A stretch of 64,000 bases of DNA from Mortierella sp. BCC40632 (taxonomy: Eukaryota; Mortierellomycota; Mortierellomycetes; Mortierellales; Mortierellaceae), in NCBI GenBank assembly GCA_011634665.1, contig WAEK01000007.1:1200001-1264000 (forward strand), written 5' to 3'. The notes beneath the pieces are model-generated. The model did not search any database, was not told where the DNA came from, and saw nothing but the letters and a program-made list of their open reading frames with translations. Both the position numbers and the translations under genes were made by a program. Position 1 is the stretch's first letter, and each line of letters begins with the position of its first letter. Shown one piece after another: positions 43,961 to 56,886 of this stretch.

Positions 43961-44257
43961 TTGCATGGACTTTTTTATTCCCTCTCATTTCAGCGTAAGC
44001 GCATTCTTCTAGACACCACAAGGACAGGAACCATTTGACCCATCCTCCAACAACAAACCCATCACCCAGTTAGGAACCAAAGAAAGAAAAAAAGAAAAGA
44101 CTTGGGGCTCTCTCGTTTTCTTCTCTACAGTTACCACGAAAAAAAAAAAAAGGGAAAAAACCTCCCACATCCTAAAAGGCATTCCCCCCCCCCCCCCCCC
44201 TCCCCTACCCCACCTCTTCAACCGCGACCACAACCACGACCACGACTTTTTACAGCA
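43961..44257. other. RPT6 upstream region with poly-C tract
   Basis: Contains a C17 run at about 44185-44201 and an A-run just before it. Presumed RPT6 promoter and 5'UTR. Confidence 0.5.
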
Positions 44258-46301
<2,044 letters not shown>

Positions 46302-46706
46302 TGGTATGACGTAGGAAAGAAAGAGAGGAGAAGAGAGAGAGAGAGAGCTCTAGTAGATTCCAAGAGAATTAAAAATATCCCGGCTTCTTCAAGATTCTTT
46401 TGACCAGCAGAAAGAGCAAAAAAAAAGAGGCTAAAGAGATGTCTGAGAGAGGACCGTTGCCCCCAGAGGGACGTGTTTTTTTTTTATTATACACTTGTTA
46501 TACAGGTCAGAAAAGAGAAAGAGAGAAAAAAAGACGTAATAAAAGCCAGGGGCATGAGGTATGTGTATGTGCTGTTGCGTAATGTACATAATGGTGTAAA
46601 GTGTGTCGAACAGTTGAGGGCTCTTGCCCCAAGGAGAGAGAGAGATATTAAAAAAAAAGGTGAGGAAATTAATGGATGGTGACTCGGGTTGCCAGGTGTC
46701 ATCTAT
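46302..46706. other. Convergent spacer RPT6 / histidine kinase
   Basis: 3' flanks of two convergent genes with GA-rich and A/T-run sequence. No gene seen. Confidence 0.5.
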
Positions 46707-49700
46707 TCACGTAAAGCGTGGTCGGGTCCCCAATAGATGCGAAAGCTGTGGCAACGAAAGAGGCTTGACCGTGACATCGTCAAAGCCTCCACTCAGAGCC
46801 TTTTCGCGGTCTTCGCCCACTTCGGCTGTCCAGTCGGCTGTGAGCGCAATGATGGTCGCAGGCTGTTGCTGTTGCTGCAACTCAGTGGTCTCGTCTTGAT
46901 CCATCACGGCGGTGGCTGCAATGGATGACACAGAGGACGAAGATGCCTCCTTTTCTCGAAGGAGCGATGTTGCCTTGAAGCCATTCATCTTGGGCATATT
47001 CAAGTCCATGAGAACAAGAGTATGTGTTCCCGGCATGAACCTCTCCACAGCTTCATGGCCCGAAGAAGCCTGGTCCACTCGAGTCACTCCCAGCACTCCG
47101 AGTTGTCTAAGAAGCAACTTTCGGTTCAACGGATTGTCATCGACAATGAGCACTCGCTTTTCGGTTGTATCCCTATCGGCAAAATGCTCACCCAATGTAG
47201 CTGACAGAGAGGACAAAGAGAATGAAGACGGGGTTGAGGTACTTGATGTTGGAAGATTTGGGCTTGAGGTATTGGTCAGCACAGAGCTGTCGTCTCTTTG
47301 CATGGTGGATTCTGGCAACAAAGAAGACTTAGTCATCAATGACGCGTTCGCGGCATCGACAGGACTGATGGGCGACACTGCCTTGGAAACTGTCCCTTGC
47401 TGAGAACCCTTCTTTTGAGCACAAGCCAACAAGGCAGAGTCTTCTTGGCTGCGAGCCTCCTTCTGGATCGTGACCACATGTCGCTTGAGGAGGGTACCCA
47501 TGGCCCGCTCTGAGACAGGCTTGCGACAGAGCGAAATCTGGTAGTATTGGGCCAGTTCGGCAAAGGGCTCCTGGGTGAGCGAGGGTGGGTGTCCAAAGGG
47601 ATAGAACAGAAGGATGCTACCTTGGGGGGCCTTACCAACACGGGCCTTAGCGCGGTGGATCAATTGTCTAGAGAAGAGGGTCATGAAAGTATGGGTGTGT
47701 TCTTGGTCCTCCAGAACTGCTGAGCCACTCTTTGAGCTGCGGTTGGTTGCCGGGCTGAGGTCAATCAAAAATGCATCGCCAAAGCGCGCTGCGGCAGTGT
47801 CCTTTGCATTCGAGGGCTCTTCCCATCCTCCTTGAGTGCATTCTTCGTCTGTGAGACGCAGAGTGCGCTGCGCCTTCCAGTGCTTGGTTGAGGTGTTGGT
47901 CAAAAACTCTTCAAAGTACTTGCACTGCGAGTAGACGTAGTAATGTCGGTTCGAGAGCAGACCAATGTCGCGGGTGCGAAGGGTGATGTTGCTGCCGTTG
48001 GCACGAGTTTCTTCAGAGGGCCGGGGTGCAAAGTAGTCTCTGGTCTGCTCCTTGATAGCTGCGACCTTGGTCTTGTTGAGTGGGTCAGCAGCGCTGCTGG
48101 GTGCAGTCGGCGGGGCATTGCTATTCAGAGTCAAGCCCAGAGTCACGGGCAGGCTGGAGGATGCCTGAAGATCAGAGCTGTTGCTGGCAAGCCCTGCGGA
48201 TGATACGGTGACCACGTGGTCATATCCAGGGGTCCTGAACTCGAGAAACTGCTTCTCGACCTTGATCGTGAACCCAAAGGTGGAGCCAACACCCAACTTG
48301 CTCGTGACAAAGACTGTGCCGTTCATGAGCTCGACCAAGTTCTTGACAAGGAAGAGTCCCAAACCGGTGCCGGCCTCATGGGTTGTACATTTGCCGCCCT
48401 CGACCTGGGAGTATTCCTGGAAGAGATTGCTCTTTTGTTCGTCGGCGATGCCTTTTCCCGTATCCTGGACGGTGATTTCGATCGTAGCCGTGTCGTCGTC
48501 CTCGTTCTTCAAGGAGACGCCAACCTTGACATACCCGGCGTCGGTAAACTACGATGAGGGTAGTACATGAGGCATTGATGCATTAGTGACTGGGTCGGTT
48601 ACCTCCCCCTGCATGACGGGACAAGAAAAGGCTTTGCAAGGAGAGAAGAAGAGCGAATTCTGTGAAGCAAAATAGAAAAAAAAAAAAAAAAAAAAAAAAA
48701 ATGGGAGCCTAGGAATTACCTTGATTGCATTCGAGATCAGATTGCCGAGGACTTGCTTGATATGGCAGGGATCTGCACGGACGAGCTCGGGTACTTGAGC
48801 ATCAAAGTCGACGAGGAGCTCAACGGTGCGAGTCCCGGAGAGACCGGTCATCATCCGGGTCGTATCCAGTACCAGATCATGCAGGTTGAAGTTTTGGCTG
48901 CAAGTCGTCATTTTTGCAGCTGAGACCTTGGAGACATCTAGGAGTGCATTTAGGATAGTCAACAAGGACAGTGTCGAGGAATGGAGCATAGAGACGGTCG
49001 ATTGTGCGCTCGAGCTAAGGGCTTCGTCACTGAGCAAAAGTTCTGTCCAGCCGATCAATGCGGCCAGCGGGGTCCTGTAGGAGAAGGGGGATGCACAGGT
49101 TAGTAAAAATAGAGGGGTAGGTGGGAAGGGTCAAGAGGGGAAGGGGTGGAAAGACAGACAGACAGAGAGAGAGAGAGAGGGACAGAGTGGATAACAAATC
49201 CACAAAAAAAAAAGGATGCATATTTTTTTTACCTGAGCTCGTGCGAGACCGAGGAGACGACGCTATCCTTGGACTTTGCGTTGGCGACGGCGAGGTCCCT
49301 GAGGAGGCCGATCTCGGCAAGGCAAAGGTGGAGGGCCCATTGGGTGAGGAGAGCAAATGACGCAGCGAATGCAAGGGACAGCCAGTAGGCGCCAAATTCG
49401 GCCCAGAGGCGATCCGACTCTGTGGCGGAGACGGTGCTCTATGTGATGTGATGTGATGGGATGGGAAGTGATGGGGAGAGGGAGGGGAGTGAGAGTGAGT
49501 GGGTGAGCGAGTGAGTTAAAGTGAGAAAAAGAAAAAATAGAAACCGAGGCATGGGATCAGGCTTAGTGTGACTGATCAAAAAAAAAAACGATGTCATCGC
49601 ACACACAAAAGGGACTCTTGTCTCTTTTACACACACACAACACACCAAAATGTGTGTGAGAGAGAGACAGACAGATATACGAGCTTATTCGAGAGAGAAA

Positions 49701-50187
49701 AAAAAAAAATCGGCTCTGCTGTTTGCTGCGTCGGGGTGCTTACGTTCAACCTTGAGCGGTAGTCCGCCATCGTCATCCCGAGGACAACCATCGTTGCAAC
49801 CGCCGCTGCACGGCGACCCGCCATCACGCTCACCAACACAGGCAAGCCAAGCAGCAACAAATTCGTCTGGAGTGAAGCGCGGGCGATGGCCACCATCGTG
49901 AGGGATAGGATCAGGCCACAGAGTCGAGTGGCTCCAGTAGCGCCATGAAGCGCAGGAAGAGTAAGGAGAAGCGCAGAGAGTGTGGAGATCAGGGGCTGAC
50001 GATCAAAGACAAGGGTGTAGATGCATCCAAAGCAGGCCGCAGCCAGTGATAGGGTCTTGACCAGGAGGAACCGTACAATGTTCTCCGGGCCAACGCTGGA
50101 GGACGATGGGTGGTCTTTTAGCCAGAGAAAGAGGGCATCGAGGCTAAAGCTGTGGGACCGGGAAGAGGGAACAGGAGAGGGCTTCAT
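46707..50187 (-). CDS. Hybrid histidine kinase with membrane sensor, pseudo-receiver and receiver
   Basis: 948 aa in four exons: 50187-49744, 49438-49233, 49074-48720 and 48548-46707; phases close. Residues about 35-165 hold several hydrophobic spans, a membrane sensor with no recognisable ligand domain. The dimerisation box SVSHELRTPL has its phospho-His near 213. The ATPase domain shows NLISNAIKFTD (about 330), DTGKGI (about 364) and GTGLGL (about 395). Residues about 500-680 look like a degenerate receiver (FLIDLS, later CRKPVS). The true receiver begins LIVDDNPLNRKLL, has its acceptor Asp in LVLMDLNMPKMNG near 850 and its Lys in VKPLS near 930. It would start a His-to-Asp phosphorelay through an Hpt protein. 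The ATG at 50187 is chosen because the frame further upstream is CT-derived low complexity. Confidence 0.9.
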
Positions 50188-50473
50188 GGTGAAAGTAGGG
50201 GTCGGTATGGAGGAAGGTGTGGAGAGAGCTGGGTGAGGAGCTGTGAAGGGAGTGGGGGTAATGGAGGCAAGAGAGACATTCGAGAGCGGGCGGGCGCGGG
50301 AGGAAGAGGGGCGAGTCCCTGGGTCAAAAAAACAGAGGCGGCGGCAATCGAAGATGGACAAGAAGAGCAGGAGGAGGAGGAGGCTTATCACGAACTGGGG
50401 GGGAGGTAAGAGTGTAGTGTGGGCTGAAGGCGAACCCGGTTTATTATTTTCCGTGATTACGGCTGGAGCAGGG

Positions 50474-50507
50474 TGGGTGGTGGTGGTGGTGGTGGTGGTG
50501 GTGGTGG
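50474..50507. repeat. (GGT)n trinucleotide repeat
   Basis: About ten GGT units upstream of the histidine kinase start. Confidence 0.85.
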
Positions 50508-50980
50508 AGAAAAAGAGAGGGAGAGAGTGAATGAGTGAGTATGAGAGAGTTTGAGAGATGAGTGAAAGATGAGAAATGTCTGTGTGTGTGTCGAGAGATG
50601 AGTGAAAGAAGAGAGAGAAAGAGTGAGAAGAGAAAAGAAAGGAGAAGAATGAGAAGAGAAAAAAAAGAGTGAGGAGAGATAGAAGAAGAGAAGAGAGAGA
50701 GAGAGAGAGATGAAAGAAAAAATCGAGCGATGACGGAGGAAAGAGAGAGATAAACGAGAGAAAGAGCACGGGAAAAGGAAAATGACAAAAGGCCCACACA
50801 GAGAGAAAAGAAAAAGAAGAACCAACATCCGATTTGTGATGAGAGTACGTAGTGCATCGCTCTCTTTTCATTCACTCTTTCTCTCTCTCTCTCTCTCTCT
50901 CCCGCCCTCTCTCTCTCTCTGTCTCTCTCTCTCTGTCTCTGTCTCTCTCTCCCTCCACTTCCCTTTTTCCCCTTCCCATG

Positions 50981-51012
<32 letters not shown>

Positions 51013-52045
51013 GTTGCTGTGCCTCACATCACTCCACATGCTCTTCTCATTCTGGACTGCTCTCGGGTCATCCTATGAAAACGGTTGTCCGGTTTCTCTC
51101 ACCCCGCCCCTCCTGGACACATGGGACCGACAAAAGGTGCCATCATTACGTCACTGGGCCGTGCTGTCCCTTGTCGTGCCTTTCAGTTGGCACTGACTGC
51201 TGCTTGCTGTCTGCTGTTGCTGTTGCTGTCCATGTTAGCGGAGTCGGAATTAAGCTGCTGCTGTTGGCATGCATTACCGGTCTCCTCGGGCTGGAGTCAA
51301 CAAGAGTCGCTATTGTTATTGCTGATGTTGCTTTTGCTGAATAAGGAAGGACCTTGTCCTCCCCTACCCCCTCCCCTCTGCCCAACCAACGTTACAAATA
51401 CTCTTTAGCCGGCTCTACCATGTCTCTGCATAATACGTATGCATACTGAGCCGCCTTGAAAACGACCGGATGTGAAAATTTCCGGCATCTTCTATGCAAT
51501 GCTGGATACTCTTTTTGAAAATGTGGAGCTCGTTCACCCCTGCACGGATATATCCGAACAACTGTGCCTAGGAGATGAAACCAACCAAAAAGCAGAAAAA
51601 ATATGCAAGAGTGCTCAATGACCACTGAACCACGGGAACTGCTGCAAATATAACAAAGGAGCCGAGAAACGACAAAACGACAAAAAAGGACAAAATGAGA
51701 GGATGCATAAAAGCATAGTTCATTCAAGGATGTCCGTCCATGAGGCCAACCCTTGACGGCTTTTCCATTTTTCCCTTTGGTAGTCGTGATGAAATAAATC
51801 CACTAATACAGAATAACGGCTTGTTGCTGAGGCATTCGAGTCTAACACTCCCAATCAGAGTACCCTGACGTTCTTTTAGCGATACCCCTGGGGTAAGAGT
51901 TCCAAAATATATATATGTGTTTCTATATAAAGTACGGAGAGGTGAATGAGTGAATAGCTAGAGTCGTTGCTGCAAGACTTCATCATCATACCAGAAGACC
52001 AAACTGAAGGACAATCCCCCTTTTGATCCCAGTACCATACCCGAT

Positions 52046-52047
<2 letters not shown>

Positions 52048-52095
<48 letters not shown>
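52048..52095. repeat. (GA)n microsatellite
   Basis: About 23 uninterrupted AG units. Confidence 0.95.
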
Positions 52096-52098
<3 letters not shown>

Positions 52099-53254
52099 GA
52101 GCACAAAAAGGCTACTTGTTCCGGAAAAAGAAGCATCCCTTCCTCTTGGTCAAAGATAACCATGACTCGAGACGCAAGTGTTGCACTCCCCCTTTCTCTT
52201 TCTCTTTCTCTTTCTCTTTTTCTTTCCATCCGACCTCATCACACCTTCGACTTTACTGATCTCACTCGTTCGAACCCTTGGAAGGGATCCTGACGCTGCT
52301 AACCTCAGCAAACTGCTATGCGCTGACGCACCATTAAAGAACACGACTGCAAAAGAACAGCAGATCACTGTGTCTTCAAAGGGGGCTCAAGCAGAAGAAC
52401 GATTCCGATTTTTTTACTAGCAAAAAAAAAAAAAAAAAAAAAATGCAGCAGCAGCATCACAGCCAGTGTCAAAGTATCACATACGGTCTAGTGTCCTAAA
52501 ATGAGCTAGCTGCAAAGGTGACCAGCCCGGATTTGGCTTGGCTTCCTTATTGAAAGAGGGCCAGTGAGGATGTCGTCAGGACTGACGTTGAGCAGAGATG
52601 ACTCTTGCTGATATTTAGACTTTTGAGTCATGGGAGGGGTGGCGCCAGAGAACAAAAGCGTTAAAAAAAAAAAAGGCGTCTTATCTGAAAAGACCGATCC
52701 ATGTTGTGGCCGACGTTTGGTTGGCACTGTCATCGCTCTGCTTCTCCGGGGGAATGTGCATTCCCATGGTATCCAGCTACCGCAGCTTCTTTTGTGACAG
52801 GGGATAGGTAAAAGGAGGAAAGAGGAAAGAGGAAAGAAAAAGAGGTCTTGAGACAGCGAAAGCGCATTCTTATTTATCATGATGATCACATATGCTGGGC
52901 AGCTTCTCCATCAACCGCTCTTTGCCAAGAAGCGCTCTGGCCAGGCCATTGGCTCGACCGTTCGCGCAGTGAAAAAGCGAGCGAGCGAACGAACGAACAA
53001 AACGACAATCGAACGAACGAATAAGAGCGCACGGAGACCCTGCAAATCGCACTCTCAAAAAAAAAGAGAAAAATGTGACGTGTATTTCCTCTGCCTTATA
53101 TTGAGAAAGGTGGGGGAAAAGAACCAAAGAAGTCTTGGCCCAAGCATTCCATTACACACACACACACGCTTTCTCTTTCTGTCTGTCTGCTGCACACCAC
53201 AATTAACAAAAAGAAGAATAAAACATCTGCTCCTCCATCGCCTTACCATCCGCC

Positions 53255-53380
53255 ATGCCTACCCGCACCGCTTACATCTCTACGCTTTCCTCCTTTGCCG
53301 TTGTTTTCATCCTCCAGCTAGTCTCGCTAATCCTCCCCTCCTGGTATGTCTCTGCATCACTGCACAGTTTCTTCGCGTCA

Positions 53381-53411
<31 letters not shown>

Positions 53412-54171
53412 GTCTATGCTGCAGACAGGTTCTCACAACCGACAAGAGTTTTAATCGTACTATTGTCCGGTCCCGGTGGTTTACCTTTTCTCTTTTTCTG
53501 CGTTCTCTTTTCTGCGTTTTCTCTTTGCACAGGGTTCAGTATACTAGCCCCGATTCATCGGGCTACACCAGAACAACCTATGGTTACTTTCAGAAGTGCT
53601 CGACTCTGACCGACGACTGCCGACGGTTTCCTCAAAAAGCATGGGGAGACTGCGACCACGACAAGGGTGTGTCCGGCTCTCCTTTGGTGAACCTCTGTTT
53701 TGAGTGGCGAGCGGCTGCTGGAATCTCGATTGCGTCTACAATTGTTGGAGGGGTGGTTTTGGCTGGCCTGGGAACGGTCCTCTATACTGGTGAACAGTGG
53801 TATGCCCGAGGATGGAAGCATCTAGTTGGCCTTATCAGTCTCTTTGGTAAGTTTCCTCCTCCACTAAACATCAGATGCCAAGAAAAAAGAAAGAAAAAGG
53901 ATTAGGAAAAAGAGCCAGCGATGATACTATCATCTCAAAGTGCTTTTTTGCTTTCTACTAAACTCATTTCTCTATCCCAACCATAGCTGGATGGCAGGCA
54001 CTTAGCATGGGGTTGATCATCCATGCCTCGTCTACCTCATCCATGTTTGCATATCACCGATTCGGTCCCGCTTTTATCCTCTCGGGCGTTTCATGGGGCT
54101 TGGCGGGTATCATGGCTCTAGGCATCCTGTTCTATGCCAAGTCTAGAGAAGAAGGAAACATCCAGTTGTAA
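53255..54171 (+). CDS. Four-span membrane protein (claudin/SUR7-like topology)
   Basis: 195 aa from exons 53255-53343, 53533-53846 and 53987-54171, all in phase. Four hydrophobic spans: about residues 8-29, 97-117, 133-154 and 163-186. The long first loop carries several Cys (KCSTLTDDC, GDC, LCF) and the WVQYTSP segment just after span 1. This one-loop, four-span layout with a Trp and Cys pair in loop 1 resembles claudin/PMP22 and fungal SUR7/PalI-type proteins of plasma-membrane domains, but I see no decisive motif. The tail (KSREEGNIQL) is short and cytosolic. Intron 1 contains a T27 tract. Function not assigned. Confidence 0.8.
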
Positions 54172-54238
54172 TAAGAGCGGACTAGATGCAAACAAGACTC
54201 AGTAGCATGTCTTTGGCTTCTTTCTTTCTTTCTTTCTT

Positions 54239-54292
<54 letters not shown>

Positions 54293-54978
54293 TTTCTTTA
54301 TCTCAGTCTCCTTGACACGTAGGAGCAAAGATGTCTTAAACATTCTTTACTCTATCGCTTCTCATTGCCATTTAGTTCTTTCTTGGCATGAAAGCCTCTA
54401 GTTCTTGGTGTCCTGGTTGTATAAATGTCCATAGCTTTTCTATCTTGTTTTGAACAAGGGATAAAAAAAAAAGTCTAGAAGTGGACGCGTCGTCTCTTTG
54501 TCTCTCATTATTTTTGTTGTTGTCCTTCTCCTTCTCCTTCTCCACAGGGGAGATCGACCGGCAATTGCTAATACGATTCTGCCCCGTTCGTTTAGGCACG
54601 TTCTTGCAAGAATCTTTAGCACAGGGTGGAGACAGGGTCACAGGGAAGAAGGGGGGAGTTGGAGAGGAGTAATAAAACCACGAGTGAATGCAGTAGCCAT
54701 TCCTCATTTCATTTCTCTCTTTTTTTCTTTTTTCTTTTTTCTTTTTTCTTCTCTTCTCTTTCCTTTTCTCTTCTCTCTTTCTCTCTATCTCTCTATCTCC
54801 TCTTTCTCTTCTCTTTTGTCCTTTTGCCATTCCATCTACATCAGCCTCCACGTCTACATCCGCAAGTGGGTGCATCTCTCTGACAAAGAACGAATGAAAA
54901 ACGACCATTTCATTTTAAAGTCAGATTAGACAAGGGAACTCTTACGATTTGAAAGTACACTTCGAACAAACACCCAGA
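54172..54978. other. Spacer with (CT)n repeat
   Basis: A (CT)n run lies at 54245-54288 and CT/TTTTC-rich sequence at 54715-54800, upstream of the next gene. No gene seen. Confidence 0.55.
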
Positions 54979-55996
54979 ATGGACAGGTCGTCTCCTTCTT
55001 CCCTGTGGCGTCAGTCCGTGGCATTACTCGTGACTATGCTCCTGCTGTTAGTCTTTGCACCCTCAGTCTCGTCGCTCCTGCGTCGCCCGCTGGTCAAGAC
55101 TGTCGCTTTTGAGGCCACTCATGCTCCTGCAAGCCACAAGGAACCAGGTGATCATGCCGCTGATACTGCTCCACATGAAGAAGAGGAAGAAGGAGAAGAA
55201 GGGCCCGGAGGATCTCAAAGGAACCGCAATTGGTAAGTAGCAGAAGGAACTGTTACTGGCCTCTTCTATTATCCAAGTCTATTGTTGACACTTACAGACC
55301 CTTTCTTCTTCTTCTTCTTCCTCCAGGAAACGCCTTGTATCTGGCCAAGCTCCTCTCCGTGAAGAGCTGATTGACTCGCGACCTCGGGATCAGAACGGGC
55401 GCTTTGTGCAGGTTCGATGGTATATTCTCGAAGGACTAAGGGCTGCTGCGTCTCCAGCATCGCTTCGATCCGACCACTTGCCAGCGAGTGCGACGCATAG
55501 CCACGAGTTGCGAGTGGAGTGTCCATTACAAGTAAGAAGACATCTTGGTTTCTTTCTTTTTCTTTTTTTCATTTCCTTTCATTTCTTTTTTACTAATCCG
55601 GTGCTTGTCTTTGTAAAACTAGATCCCTACACAGTTCAAGGTTGACGATCTAAGGGTCCTCACATGGGACAAAGTCCAGGAAGAGCTGTCAACTCCTGTT
55701 CCTGACAAAGAGACATTTCCCAAGGTAGGAAGATATTATACTGGTCTGACAACAAGCTTCATTCCAGGGGTTTTGATTACTCTGTGACCTAACAAGGAGA
55801 GTTGAACGGTATCTTGTTGTATCCTGTGTAGGAGGCCTTGTTTGCGCGTCTTCAGATTTCGACCTATGTTCCCTCGTCTCGGCCTCTGGATCAGGACATC
55901 CACCCATCGCTCACTTTGAGCTTGTCCTCTTCTTCTTCGCCCACATCTGGATCCAGGAATGTCTCTCGCCGGTCAGATCTCTCCACTCTGGACTGA
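54979..55996 (+). CDS. Unrecognised 241-aa single-span protein, 4 exons
   Basis: Exons 54979-55232, 55327-55531, 55623-55724 and 55832-55996 close in frame. Residues about 12-33 form one hydrophobic segment (signal peptide or signal anchor). A strongly acidic run (HEEEEEGEEG) follows near 70. The remainder looks like a small folded domain, with GRFVQVRWYILEGLRAA and IPTQFKVDDLRVLTWDKVQEEL, and a Ser-rich tail. I do not recognise the family. The model is well supported by consistent splice sites and by conserved-looking, non-repetitive exons. Confidence 0.7.
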
Positions 55997-56106
55997 GTAC
56001 AACATAAATGCTGGTCTCAAGCCATGCACCTTCGGGAGGGGGACTCATTGACTTCCCAGAAACAGCAACATGTACCATGCTGTCAGATACACTCACGCAC
56101 ACGCAC

Positions 56107-56146
<40 letters not shown>

Positions 56147-56886
56147 AAAAAGATTAAAAGCAGCATACCTTCCTGACTACTTTTGGAATGGAAGGAGAAT
56201 GATACCCAGTCCAATGCCCCTGGAGATTTTGTTGGCTTATTGAAACCAGCCGCGTAGCATGTCATTCTTCTTTTTCTCCATTATATGTTCCGGGGGTAAT
56301 TTTATTTTTTCTCTTCTCTTTCTTGTACTAGTTGAAGTAGAACCGGCTGATTAAACCCGCGTAGAATTGTCCCGCCAGAGTGTATAGTGCAATGATGGTA
56401 TGAACCAGTTGGACACCAGACTAAATACCAATGGCCCGCTCTCCTATCTTTCTCGCCCTATTTCTTTGTACAAACTGGATTTTGTCCTACAGAAGTATTG
56501 CATTTTGACTTCTGGGGGTCTCTCTTCGTCGTCATTTGACATCTCCTTCAGCCCTTTGTTGTCATCTCCGACAGGGTCTTTTGGACACTAGATCAAAAAA
56601 AAAAAAAAAAAAAAAAGCAAAGTGGCCGGTGGTTCAAAATTCTCCACCCACTCCCCCCCTGGATTCGTCTTCCTTTACACTGACCTAGCACCCTTTTTTT
56701 TTTTTTTTTTTTCTGCCCGAATGAATTCTCCGAACAGCATCCAGGTCACTCAAGTCCAGTCTCCTGCCCCGTCAAAAAAAAAAAAAAAAACACGAGACCA
56801 ATAAAACGCCCCAAGGAACATGGTAGTTTTTTTTTTATCTCTTTTTTAAAAAAAGAAAAAGGCTAGACTGGATATCTCAATGAGCA
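55997..56886. other. Convergent spacer with (CA)n repeat
   Basis: (CA)n at 56094-56139, three A or T runs of 17-23 at 56595-56790 and no supportable gene, between the unrecognised gene and the Bsd2-like gene. Confidence 0.55.

Larger units (their letters stand above)
50188..53254. other. 3-kb gene-poor region with microsatellites
   Basis: GA-rich DNA at 50515-50760, a (GGT)n stretch at about 50474-50506, CT repeats at 50878-50960, an A30 run at 50980-51008, a short (AT)n at 51909-51917 and (GA)n at 52048-52095. Open frames are low complexity or show no motif. One minus-strand frame (51727-51392) has slightly protein-like ends but nothing recognisable. No gene called. Confidence 0.55.

Noticed and set aside
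50188..50871. Extending the histidine kinase upstream to an earlier start in the same frame
   Set aside because: The extra residues come from CT/GA repeats (Leu/Ser/Phe runs), and an ATG in good context (ACCATG) stands at 50187.
51392..51727. 111-codon minus-strand frame in the 51-kb spacer
   Set aside because: Part of it looks protein-like, but it has no motif and no start or splice context; too weak to call.
52255..52300. tRNA-like B-box (GTTCGAACCC)
   Set aside because: No matching A-box or acceptor stem at the right distance; no cloverleaf can be drawn.
52879..53454. 191-codon + frame overlapping the start of the four-span gene
   Set aside because: Basic, repetitive content (repeated ERTNK-type words from a GAACGAAC-like repeat), and it runs through the real gene in another frame.
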